Source of the DNA: an uncultured Bacilli bacterium
GTDB taxonomy: Bacteria > Bacillota_I > Bacilli_A > RF39 > UBA660
DNA: 6,020 nucleotides
NCBI GenBank assembly: GCA_947624075.1
Contig: CANQIM010000074.1
Location: forward strand, 1 to 6,020
Direction of reading: 5' to 3'
Shown one piece after another: positions 1 to 5,032 of this stretch. Within the stretch, counting starts at the first letter, position 1; every line of letters starts with the position of its first letter. The position numbers and the translations under genes are program-made. A model generated the notes under the pieces. It was not told where the DNA came from. It saw nothing but the letters and a program-made list of their open reading frames with translations, and did not search any database.

Positions 1-1
1 A

Positions 2-223
2 GGAGAAATGGGGCCATTTTACTATTATTATGATAAAGACAAGAATCCTAGAGCTCATAATGCTTGGTACGCTGACACTTCGTACTTCGTTGACTCGACG
101 TTCCCTTGGTTCACTCGTGGCGGCGGTTACTACGGTGGGGTATTGGCAGGTCAGTTCTACTTCGGTAGGAGCACGGGTGGCGCGGGCGGCTACCTTGGGT
201 CCCGCCTCGTTCTTGCAGTCTAG
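2..223 (+). CDS. DGR variable protein, C-type-lectin (CLec) fold, C-terminal part, 5'-truncated by the window edge
   Basis: This is the diversified target protein of the DGR. Family knowledge: such proteins display a lectin-fold C-terminus whose varied residues form a ligand-binding surface. The reading frame is open to the left edge. The ATG at 8 has AGGAG only two bases away, and residues before and after it (GEMGPF) resemble an internal GDA..E.GPF-type segment of CLec targets, so I read this as the tail of a longer gene rather than a 71-residue protein. Visible CLec landmarks are AWYAD, PWFTRGG, AGQF and the terminal SRLVLA, matching the usual PWF.RGG...G..AG.F...R.VL pattern. The VR begins at the Tyr codon at 68 and runs to the stop codon (TAG, 221-223). 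Codons before 68 are AT-rich like the rest of the genome; codons inside VR are GC-rich. The N-terminus, and thus any signal peptide or anchor, is not visible. Confidence 0.88.
   Translation, partial: GEMGPFYYYYDKDKNPRAHNAWYADTSYFVDSTFPWFTRGGGYYGGVLAGQFYFGRSTGGAGGYLGSRLVLAV
68..222 (+). repeat. DGR variable repeat (VR)
   Basis: This 155-bp segment aligns without gaps to 428-582, with a constant offset of 360. It differs at 78, 83, 101, 102, 114, 125, 126, 131, 134, 135, 139, 158, 164, 165, 171, 182, 185, 186, 191, 194 and 219. At each of these the TR has A; VR has G at 11, T at 7 and C at 3. In codons, all 12 Asn of the TR become Tyr (4), Gly (4), Thr (2), Phe or Ser. There are also Thr-to-Ala, Ile-to-Leu and Asp-to-Val changes, plus one silent GGA-to-GGG. 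The block 195-218 is identical to TR, is GC-rich and contains a single A, so it is the likely initiation-of-mutagenic-homing (IMH) core. The TR-like sequence stops abruptly on both sides. Confidence 0.97.
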
Positions 224-247
224 TAATTTGGACGTAGTTCAAATTAC
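223..247. promoter_or_regulatory. VR-adjacent hairpin/cruciform, candidate DGR target-recognition element
   Basis: The arms GTAATTTGGAC (223-233) and GTTCAAATTAC (237-247) are complementary at 10 of 11 positions, the exception being a G-T pair at 231/239. The loop is only three bases (GTA). The outer 8 bp are perfect. The element starts at the last base of the target-gene stop codon, immediately after TR homology ends, and nothing similar follows the TR. In the Bordetella phage BPP-1 DGR, a short-loop inverted repeat just 3' of VR assists target recognition; position, stem length and VR-only occurrence agree with that role. It could instead simply be a 3' mRNA hairpin. Confidence 0.7.
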
Positions 248-270
248 AACTCCTTTTCTTAAAATTTAAC

Positions 271-305
271 GTGTCATTCCCGCTTTTTTTTCACGGGAAT
301 GACAC
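271..305. other. Perfect 12-bp inverted repeat with T-rich loop, downstream of VR
   Basis: GTGTCATTCCCG (271-282) and CGGGAATGACAC (294-305) are perfect complements around an 11-base loop holding eight consecutive T. It could serve as a 3' end signal for the target-gene mRNA, since it is the only strong stem between the target gene and TR. However, the T run is in the loop and neither strand has a U tract right after the stem, so it is not a textbook intrinsic terminator. A second DNA structure for retrohoming is the alternative. Confidence 0.6.
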
Positions 306-319
306 AAAATAAACAATGG

Positions 320-374
320 CATTTATTAAATGCTTCTTGATTTAATACATCTTGAAAGCATGATTAAATAAATG
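320..374. repeat. Imperfect AT-rich inverted repeat between VR and TR
   Basis: CATTTATT (320-327) pairs with AATAAATG (367-374), and ATGCTT (330-335) pairs with AAGCAT (356-361). Unequal bulges separate the two stem segments and the loop is about 20 bases. It lies just upstream of where the TR transcript must begin. It may be structure or a protein-binding region near the TR promoter, or chance in AT-rich DNA. No good promoter could be fixed here: TATAAG at 380-385 resembles a -10 box, but the nearest -35-like TTGAAA (352-357) is 22 bases away. Confidence 0.3.
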
Positions 375-427
375 TAGGTTATAAGTTGCAAAAACTAACT
401 CATTTGGTTTCTGTGTTATTTTCTCTC

Positions 428-582
428 TACGCTGACAATTCGAACTTCGTTGACTCGACGAACCCTTGGTTCAATCGTGGCGGCAATTACAACAATGGAG
501 TATTGGCAGGTCAGTTCAACTTCAATAGGAACACGGGTGGCACGAACGGCAACATTGGGTCCCGCCTCGTTCTTGCAGACTA
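428..582 (+). repeat. DGR template repeat (TR)
   Basis: This is the donor copy for VR, between the target gene and the accessory/RT genes. It has 40 adenines by hand count, of which 21 are substituted in VR; none of the 115 non-adenine positions differs. Read in the VR frame it has 12 Asn (AAC/AAT) codons, the typical DGR design because mutation of AAY reaches many residues but never a stop. Every other A-containing codon here (TAC, GCT-type, GAC, ACG, GGA, GTA, GCA, CAG, AGG, ATT) is also stop-proof when A is changed. An open frame runs through it from 386, but this reflects descent from coding sequence, not a gene. GC is about 50 percent in strongly AT-rich surroundings. Confidence 0.97.
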
Positions 583-632
583 AAATATAAAAGTATAAAA
601 CTTCGTTACAATATGTTAGCAAGTAATAAATC

Positions 633-648
633 ACGCTATTACGCTATT
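633..648 (+). repeat. Tandem duplication of ACGCTATT
   Basis: The octamer ACGCTATT occurs twice, back to back (633-640, 641-648), inside the apical part of the candidate TR-RNA structure. It may be a small slippage duplication. Either copy could pair with the TAGC at 617-620, giving alternative local folds. No function is known. Confidence 0.5.
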
Positions 649-664
649 TTGTCTAAGGACTTTA

Positions 665-693
665 TTGTAATGCTTATTTTAGAAACTTATTAC
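665..693 (+). promoter_or_regulatory. Weak sigma-A-like promoter candidate for the accessory/RT genes
   Basis: TTGTAA (665-670) and TATTAC (688-693) are separated by exactly 17 bases; each matches four of six consensus positions. It would transcribe the region leading into the MutS-like gene, but the hairpin at 770-797 lies between and would require read-through. The elements overlap the right arm of the 604-672 stem. Alternatively the three genes may be expressed by read-through from the TR promoter. Confidence 0.25.
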
Positions 694-769
694 CTATCTT
701 TTAATAGATAAAAAAATTAATAAAATATTTGGGTGAGTAATAAAATGATGAAAATTCAAATATTTGAAG

Positions 770-797
770 AACAGTGCCATTAAAGTGCTGTTTTTTT
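770..797 (+). terminator. Terminator-like hairpin between TR region and accessory genes
   Basis: AACAGTGC (770-777) pairs with GTGCTGTT (785-792), eight pairs including two G-U wobbles. The loop is seven bases, and a run of seven T spans 791-797. It is well placed to end the TR RNA or to attenuate transcription into the genes starting at 830. The stem is only moderately stable, so partial read-through is plausible. Confidence 0.5.
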
Positions 798-829
798 GAT
801 AAGAAACATTTATGGGGGTATCATAAACT

Positions 830-1216
830 ATGAGTAAAATTTATAACAAGTATTTAGAACTAAAAAAAGAAGATAAAGACAAATTATATTTATTTAAAGC
901 TGGCAAATTTTATATTTTTCTTGGTGAAGATTGTGATTTTATTAATGATTATGTTGTTTTAAAAAAAGTCAAATTTTGCAATGAAACATACAAATGTGGT
1001 TTTCCAGAAAATGTTTTAGAACAATATTTAAGAGTTTTTAAAAATCATAATTTAAACATAGCTTTAATAACAGATTTAGAATTAAATAAAAATGAGGATA
1101 TCTACAATTTTATTAGTAAAATCGACATAAATAATTTAACTCCTTTAGAAGCGTTAGAAAAGCTAAGTATTTTAAAGGAGATGATTAATAATGACAAAAA
1201 ATGTGGAAGAAACTAG
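830..1216 (+). CDS. MutS domain I-like DGR accessory protein
   Basis: This 128-residue protein resembles the isolated N-terminal mismatch-recognition domain (domain I) of MutS. It has a YLELKK start, LYLFKAGKFYIFLGED at about residues 19-34 (compare the MutS pattern L..R.GDFYE.F..DA), then KCGFP...LEQYL and a final IALI strand. Its length fits domain I alone; clamp, lever and ATPase domains are absent. The Phe of the MutS Phe-X-Glu mismatch-reading motif is kept (F27), but the Glu position is Ile (F27-Y28-I29), so classical mismatch reading is doubtful. It is the first gene of the avd-RT unit and overlaps avd by 26 bp. The site GGGGG at 814-818 lies 11 bases from the ATG, a rather long spacing. 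From memory, MutS-like ORFs are a minor known class of DGR accessory gene; a role in handling TR/cDNA or the cDNA-VR heteroduplex is inference. Confidence 0.72.
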   Translation: MSKIYNKYLELKKEDKDKLYLFKAGKFYIFLGEDCDFINDYVVLKKVKFCNETYKCGFPENVLEQYLRVFKNHNLNIALITDLELNKNEDIYNFISKIDINNLTPLEALEKLSILKEMINNDKKCGRN

Positions 1217-1550
1217 AATTTATCAAATATATGTAGATTATATTTCTTATATTGAAATGATTACAGAAAAATATCCTAATTCAACTAAAACTGCTATAGT
1301 TAGTACCATCAAAAAGTATTTATATAATGGAATGGAAAATATTTTATGTGCCTATAAAGCCTTTGAAAAAAAAGATAAATTAATATACTTAAATAAGCTT
1401 GATATTAATCTTAAAATGCTTAAAGTATTGGCTAGGGTTTCTCATAAGAAAAAATATATTAACATTAAAAATTATGAAGCTTGGAGTAGAAAAATTAACA
1501 AAGTTAGTAGTTCTCTTGGTGGATGGATAAACTCATGTCTAAAACAATAA
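1191..1550 (+). CDS. avd: Avd-like DGR accessory variability determinant (four-helix bundle)
   Basis: This 119-residue, Lys-rich, predominantly helical protein has the Avd layout. Helix 1 lies around RIYQIYVDYISYIEMITEKYP, and helix 2 follows STKTAIVSTIKKYLYN. Helix 3 carries the LNKLDINLKMLKVLARVSH-type segment, and helix 4 ends in the diagnostic SLGGWI (residues 108-113). Family knowledge: Avd forms a basic barrel-shaped pentamer that binds the DGR RT and the TR RNA and is required for template-primed, adenine-mutagenic cDNA synthesis. The start at 1191 is supported by AAGGAG at 1175-1180, ten bases upstream. The gene overlaps the MutS-like gene by 26 bp and the RT by 16 bp, so translation is probably coupled. 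The position directly before the RT is the usual one. I am confident of the family; it has not been checked by structure prediction. Confidence 0.88.
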   Translation: MTKNVEETRIYQIYVDYISYIEMITEKYPNSTKTAIVSTIKKYLYNGMENILCAYKAFEKKDKLIYLNKLDINLKMLKVLARVSHKKKYINIKNYEAWSRKINKVSSSLGGWINSCLKQ

Positions 1551-2578
1551 AAAAATGTTTTTATGAGAAACTTACATTTGAAAAAATGCTTGAAGCTAAT
1601 AAGAGAGCTAGAATTGGCAAAGTTAAGAAGAAAGAAGTAATTATATTTGAAATGGATTTAGAAACTAATATTATTAGGATTATTGATGAGATAAAAAACG
1701 CCAATTATCATTTTGGAGAATATCGTTCTTTTGTTGTTTACGAGCCAAAAGAAAGACTTATCAAATCTTTGCCATATAGAGATAGAGTGGTTCATCAGTG
1801 GTATGTTGAAGAATTTATTAAACCATATTTTTTTAAAAGATTTATAAAAGATACATATGCCTGTTTAGATGAAAGAGGAACACATTCTGCTGTTAATGCT
1901 ATACAAAAAAAGATGCGTTCAATGAAGAAAAAATATTATAATTATTATGTATTAAAATGTGATATAAGAAAATATTTTTATAGTATAAACAAGAAAATTT
2001 TATTAGAAATTCTCAAAAATAAGATTTCTGATAAAAAACTTTTGGAGTTCAGTAAAGTAATACTAGATGATGGAGAAGAGATAGGTATACCAATTGGAAA
2101 TTTTACTAGTCAATATTTTGCAAATATTTATTTAAATGAACTAGATCATTACATTAAAGAACAATTAAAAGTGAAAAACTATGTACGCTATATGGATGAT
2201 TTTGTTTTGCTTGTTCCTAAGAAAGAAGAAGCGAAAAGGTTACTTGTTTTGATTAAGGAATTTTTAAATAAAAAACTGCAATTAGAATTAAATAGTAAAA
2301 GCAAATATTTTTTGAATAAAAATGGTATAGACTTTTGTGGTTATAGAATATTTGAAACACATATTTTGCTGAGAAAAAGATTTAAAAATAAGATAAAGAA
2401 GAAAATTAAATTATGGAAACACTTAATTGATAATAACAAGTTTATTTACTCAAAGTTTTTGTTAAGTGTAAATTCTTGCAAAGGACATGCTAGTCATTGC
2501 AATTCCCACAATTTCATTAAAAAATTTGATAAACAAATTAATGAGCTAATTAATAACATAGATGATAAAGAAAAATAG
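1535..2578 (+). CDS. DGR reverse transcriptase
   Basis: This is a 347-residue RNA-directed DNA polymerase, the usual size for DGR RTs with only fingers, palm and a short thumb. Motifs in order are: RT2 around PKERLIKSLPYRDRVVHQW; RT3 with LKCDIRKYFYSI carrying the first catalytic Asp (D143); RT4 with IGNFTSQ (187-193), the DGR form of the motif that is typically QG in other RTs; RT5 with YMDD (219-222), whose two Asp are catalytic; and a following GYRIF segment. The IG...SQ motif is linked in the literature to low fidelity opposite adenine. The C-terminus has a Lys-rich thumb and an SCKGHASHCNS-like stretch seen in related RTs. The ATG at 1535 is preferred because GGATGG precedes it at suitable distance. 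An in-frame ATG at 1523 (four residues longer) has GGTGG directly abutting it. No RNase H, integrase or maturase-endonuclease domain is present. Confidence 0.96.
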   Translation: MSKTIKKCFYEKLTFEKMLEANKRARIGKVKKKEVIIFEMDLETNIIRIIDEIKNANYHFGEYRSFVVYEPKERLIKSLPYRDRVVHQWYVEEFIKPYFFKRFIKDTYACLDERGTHSAVNAIQKKMRSMKKKYYNYYVLKCDIRKYFYSINKKILLEILKNKISDKKLLEFSKVILDDGEEIGIPIGNFTSQYFANIYLNELDHYIKEQLKVKNYVRYMDDFVLLVPKKEEAKRLLVLIKEFLNKKLQLELNSKSKYFLNKNGIDFCGYRIFETHILLRKRFKNKIKKKIKLWKHLIDNNKFIYSKFLLSVNSCKGHASHCNSHNFIKKFDKQINELINNIDDKEK

Positions 2579-2603
2579 TATCAATATTGTATAAAAAAAT
2601 AAT

Positions 2604-2640
2604 TAGTAAGAGTTTTTAATATAATTTTTACTATTCTTTT
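2604..2640 (+). terminator. Weak terminator candidate after the RT gene
   Basis: TAGTAA (2604-2609) pairs with TTACTA (2628-2633). Inner A-T and G-T pairs can extend the stem to about nine, with a T-rich loop and a T-rich tail (TTCTTTTCT). Stability is low because the stem is nearly all A-T, so it may not act as a true terminator. Confidence 0.3.
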
Positions 2641-2667
2641 CTATTTATAAAATAATAATTTGTTCGA

Positions 2668-2696
2668 TTGACAAGTGCAAACGTTTGTATTATATT
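2668..2696 (+). promoter_or_regulatory. Near-consensus sigma-A promoter with a palindromic operator-like spacer
   Basis: TTGACA (2668-2673), a 17-base spacer and TATATT (2691-2696) form the best promoter in the window. The spacer contains the perfect palindrome CAAACGTTTG (2678-2687) inside TGCAAACGTTTGTA. It is centred on CG and matches most of the cre/LacI-family consensus TGNAANCGNNNNCA (one mismatch at the final C). It would start transcription near 2703, just before the tnpB remnant, and could also feed uvrB if nothing stops it. Repression by a LacI/CcpA-like regulator is inference. Confidence 0.65.
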
Positions 2697-2718
2697 GTAA
2701 TTGTTAGGGGGAATATAA

Positions 2719-2826
2719 ATGTTAATTAATAAGGCTTATAAATTTAGACTTTATCCAACTTATGAGGGCACATTTATTTATAAATTCCTTTTTCCACAAA
2801 TTAGGGCTTTAGTGTTATTGAATTAA
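2719..2826 (+). pseudogene. tnpB: TnpB (IS200/IS605 OrfB) N-terminal remnant
   Basis: A 35-codon frame starts at ATG 2719 with AGGGGG (2706-2711) seven bases upstream. Its first residues, MLINKAYKFRLYPT, are the characteristic beginning of IS200/IS605-family TnpB/OrfB proteins, which normally run to roughly 350-400 residues. Similarity is lost after about residue 14 and a stop follows at 2824-2826; no RuvC or zinc-finger region is found downstream before uvrB. The promoter and ribosome binding site remain intact, so the short peptide may still be made. I read it as the relic of a deleted element; a coincidental small ORF is less likely given the exact match of the N-terminal pattern. Family knowledge: TnpB is an RNA-guided nuclease in intact elements, but this fragment cannot be one. 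Confidence 0.6.
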
Positions 2827-3059
2827 TGATATAAAAATGGATACAATAATACAAGTATAGGTATATTGCTTAGCTTGTTTTTTCATTGTAAAAATGCTAG
2901 AATAAGTAAACAGAAAATTTTTAAATATTATTTAAAATTTTTTAATATTACTTATTTTAAAAATGAAATTATGACTTTTATTCGTTTTCACAAAAATTAA
3001 CTATTAACTAAGCAAAATAATCTCATGTAAGGATTAAGAATTATAATAAGTCACAGGAT

Positions 3060-3064
3060 GGAGG
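3060..3064 (+). promoter_or_regulatory. Ribosome binding site that sets the uvrB start
   Basis: GGAGG lies eight bases before ATG 3073. It overlaps the in-frame ATG at 3058, which itself has no Shine-Dalgarno at proper distance. This favours 3073, which also gives the usual UvrB beginning MFELVS.YKP.GDQP. Confidence 0.8.
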
Positions 3065-3072
3065 AATGTAAA

Positions 3073-5022
3073 ATGTTTGAACTTGTATCTAACTACAAAC
3101 CAAGTGGTGACCAACCACAAGCCATCGAACAATTAGTAAAAGGTCTTAAAGAAGGTAAAAAAGAACAAGTTTTACTAGGAGCAACTGGAACAGGTAAAAC
3201 TTTTACTATGGCAAATGTAATTAAAGAAGTCAATAAACCTACTTTGGTTCTTGCTCATAATAAGACTTTAGCTGGACAACTTTATGCTGAGTTTAAAGAG
3301 TTGTTTCCTAATAATAAAGTTGAGTATTTTGTTTCTTACTATGATTATTACCAACCAGAAGCTTATGTTCCCTCAACTGATACATACATAGAAAAAGACT
3401 CATCAATTAATGATGAAATAGATGAACTTCGTCATGCTGCTACATCAGCTCTTTTATCAAGAAGAGATGTTATAGTTGTTGCGAGTGTTTCATGTATTTA
3501 TGGTATTGGAGAAGTTGAAGAATATAAAAGTAAAATGTTAACTCTTTCAGTTGGAGATAATATTGATCGTAATAAAGTTTTAACAAAACTTGTGGAAATG
3601 CTTTATGAACGTAATGATTTTGATTTTAAACGTGGTACCTTTCGTGTTCGTGGCGATGTCTTAGAAATAATACCTGCCAATCAAAACACAACTGGTTACC
3701 GTATTGAATTCTTTGACAATGAAATTGATCGTATCAGTACTATTGATACTTTAACAGGTGTGGTTACAGAAAATATTAAAAATGTTAGTATTTTCCCAGC
3801 CAGTCACTTTGTAATCAGCGATGACAAGCTAAAAGCAGCTCTTGTTCGTATAAGAAAAGAATTGGAAGTACGTCTTGATGAACTAAAAAAAGAGAATAAA
3901 TTAGTTGCGGCCGAACGGTTAGAACAAAGAACTAACTATGACCTAGAAATGCTTGAAGAAACAGGCTTTTGTTCTGGTATTGAAAACTATTCAGCTCCTA
4001 TGGCTGGTCGTGCACCTGGAGAAACACCAACAACACTAATGGATTTCTTTCCCAAGGATTATCTTTTAATTGTTGATGAATCACATGTAACTTTACCTCA
4101 AGTTCGAGGTATGTACAATGGTGATAGAGCTCGTAAAATGAATTTGGTTGACTATGGTTTTAGACTTCCTAGTGCCTTAGACAATCGTCCTTTGAAATAT
4201 GATGAATTTGAGCGTAAAATTAATCAAGCTATCTACGTATCTGCAACACCTGGTGATTTAGAATTATCACATACTAATAATCATTTTGTCGAGCAAATTA
4301 TTCGTCCAACTGGCTTGCTTGACCCAACTATCGAAGTACGTAAAACAAAAGGCCAAATAGATGATTTAGTTGGTGAAATAAAGCTACGTATGTCAAAAAA
4401 TGAACGTGTCTTAATCACAACATTAACTATCAGAATGGCCGAAGAGTTAACTAACTATTTAAAAGACGTCGATATTAAAGTAGCCTACCTTCACACTGAA
4501 GTAAAAACTTTAGAAAGAATGCAAATAATACATGATTTACGTACCGGTAAATATGATGTTGTTGTCGGTATAAATCTTCTTCGTGAAGGAATTGATATCC
4601 CAGAAGTTTCTTTAATTGCTATTCTTGATGCTGATAAAGAAGGCTTTTTAAGAAGTAATCGAAGTTTAATTCAAACTATTGGCCGTTGTGCTAGAAATGC
4701 TAGTGGACACGTCATAATGTATGGCGATAAAATAACAGATTCTATGGAAAATGCTATTACAGAAACAGCTAGACGTCGTGCAATACAAGAAAAATATAAT
4801 GAAGAGCATAATATTATACCTCAAACAATCAAAAAAGAAATTCATGAAGTTATCAGTAACATAGCTGGTGGCACAAAGACCAAAACTAAAAAACCAACTA
4901 AGAAAGAAATTGCTCGTGATATTGAAGCTATTGAACAAGAAATGAAAGAAGCAGCTCGTAACTTAGACTTTGAACGAGCAATGGAACTACGTGATATTTT
5001 ATTTGAAATGAAAACTTACTAG
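3073..5022 (+). CDS. uvrB: Excinuclease ABC subunit UvrB
   Basis: UvrB is the damage-verifying helicase-like subunit of bacterial nucleotide excision repair. UvrA2B loads it on DNA, and UvrB then recruits UvrC for incision. At 649 residues it is of normal length. Visible in order are: the Q-like MFELVSNYKPSGDQP start; Walker A GATGTGKT (36-43); the Tyr-rich beta-hairpin beginning YYDYYQPEAYVP (89-100), which clamps and probes the damaged strand; the DESH Walker B box (335-338); helicase motif VI QTIGRCARN (534-542), with Cys where Ala is more common; and a C-terminal UVR coiled-coil domain (about 614-648) that contacts UvrC. All key motifs are intact, so the gene should be functional. An alternative start at 3058 would add five residues but lacks a ribosome binding site. 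The next gene begins ten bases after the stop, suggesting an operon. Codon use is AT-rich like the genome. Confidence 0.98.
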   Translation: MFELVSNYKPSGDQPQAIEQLVKGLKEGKKEQVLLGATGTGKTFTMANVIKEVNKPTLVLAHNKTLAGQLYAEFKELFPNNKVEYFVSYYDYYQPEAYVPSTDTYIEKDSSINDEIDELRHAATSALLSRRDVIVVASVSCIYGIGEVEEYKSKMLTLSVGDNIDRNKVLTKLVEMLYERNDFDFKRGTFRVRGDVLEIIPANQNTTGYRIEFFDNEIDRISTIDTLTGVVTENIKNVSIFPASHFVISDDKLKAALVRIRKELEVRLDELKKENKLVAAERLEQRTNYDLEMLEETGFCSGIENYSAPMAGRAPGETPTTLMDFFPKDYLLIVDESHVTLPQVRGMYNGDRARKMNLVDYGFRLPSALDNRPLKYDEFERKINQAIYVSATPGDLELSHTNNHFVEQIIRPTGLLDPTIEVRKTKGQIDDLVGEIKLRMSKNERVLITTLTIRMAEELTNYLKDVDIKVAYLHTEVKTLERMQIIHDLRTGKYDVVVGINLLREGIDIPEVSLIAILDADKEGFLRSNRSLIQTIGRCARNASGHVIMYGDKITDSMENAITETARRRAIQEKYNEEHNIIPQTIKKEIHEVISNIAGGTKTKTKKPTKKEIARDIEAIEQEMKEAARNLDFERAMELRDILFEMKTY

Positions 5023-5032
5023 GAGTAAAACT

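Larger units (their letters stand above)
428..797 (+). ncRNA. Candidate DGR template RNA: TR plus structured 3' spacer
   Basis: In characterised DGRs the TR is transcribed with downstream sequence that folds and is needed for cDNA priming and RT/Avd binding. Here, right after TR, CGTTACAATA (604-613) can pair with TATTGTAATG (663-672), ten pairs including one G-U. Within its loop GTAAT (623-627) pairs with ATTAC (638-642). The stretch ends in a terminator-like hairpin with a T run at 770-797. The 5' end is not defined because no convincing promoter was found upstream of 428, so the start is set at TR itself and the true RNA probably begins somewhat earlier. Existence of a TR RNA is expected from the family; these boundaries are inference. 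Confidence 0.45.
2..2578 (+). mobile_element. Diversity-generating retroelement (DGR): target gene, VR, TR, MutS-like gene, avd, RT
   Basis: The parts of a DGR are present in order: the 3' end of a lectin-fold target gene containing the VR, a VR-adjacent inverted repeat, the TR, a MutS domain I-like ORF, an Avd-like ORF and a DGR-type reverse transcriptase. All point the same way. The decisive evidence is the VR/TR pair: 155 bp aligned without gaps, 21 mismatches, all at TR adenines. The three protein genes overlap each other by 16-26 bp and so form one translational unit. The left boundary of the cassette lies outside the window because the target gene is cut. The right boundary is taken as the RT stop codon. 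No integrase or other phage gene is visible, so whether the cassette sits in a decayed prophage or is purely chromosomal is not decided here. Function (accelerated protein evolution by mutagenic retrohoming) follows from knowledge of the family. Confidence 0.96.
2579..3072. other. AT-rich spacer between RT and uvrB
   Basis: This 494-base stretch contains a weak terminator candidate, a strong promoter and a short tnpB remnant, each listed separately. From about 2827 to 3057 I see no gene on either strand. There are AT-only imperfect palindromes (for example around 2923-2950) and stop codons in all frames. A TATAAT at 3042-3047 could be the -10 of a uvrB promoter, but no good -35 lies 16-18 bases upstream. 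I did not find a Firmicutes-type LexA box (GAAC-N4-GTTC), although uvrB is often SOS-controlled. Confidence 0.6.

Noticed and set aside
30..269. Second open frame over VR on the + strand
   Set aside because: It is an out-of-frame reading of the variable protein; the VR amino-acid pattern fits only the frame ending at 223.
352..385. TTGAAA ... TATAAG as the TR promoter
   Set aside because: The spacer of 22 bases is too long for a sigma-A promoter; the true TR start remains unassigned.
386..583. Open frame of 65 codons through the TR, resembling the lectin C-terminus
   Set aside because: It is the template repeat read in the frame inherited from VR; its first codons have no ribosome binding site and no similarity to the target gene.
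416..634. Minus-strand frame across TR
   Set aside because: It is antisense to the TR, made possible by its GC-rich codons; no start signal and no recognisable protein.
1535..2578. Reverse transcriptase as part of a retron or group II intron
   Set aside because: The IG...SQ motif 4, small size, Avd neighbour and adenine-specific VR/TR pair identify a DGR; no msr/msd or intron ribozyme domains are visible.
2827..3072. LexA (SOS) box upstream of uvrB
   Set aside because: No GAAC-N4-GTTC-type site found; the palindrome CAAACGTTTG at 2678-2687 has the wrong half-site spacing.
4666..4938. Minus-strand frame inside uvrB (and a similar one at 5158-5379)
   Set aside because: Shadow of well-supported + strand genes; no ribosome binding site or family features.
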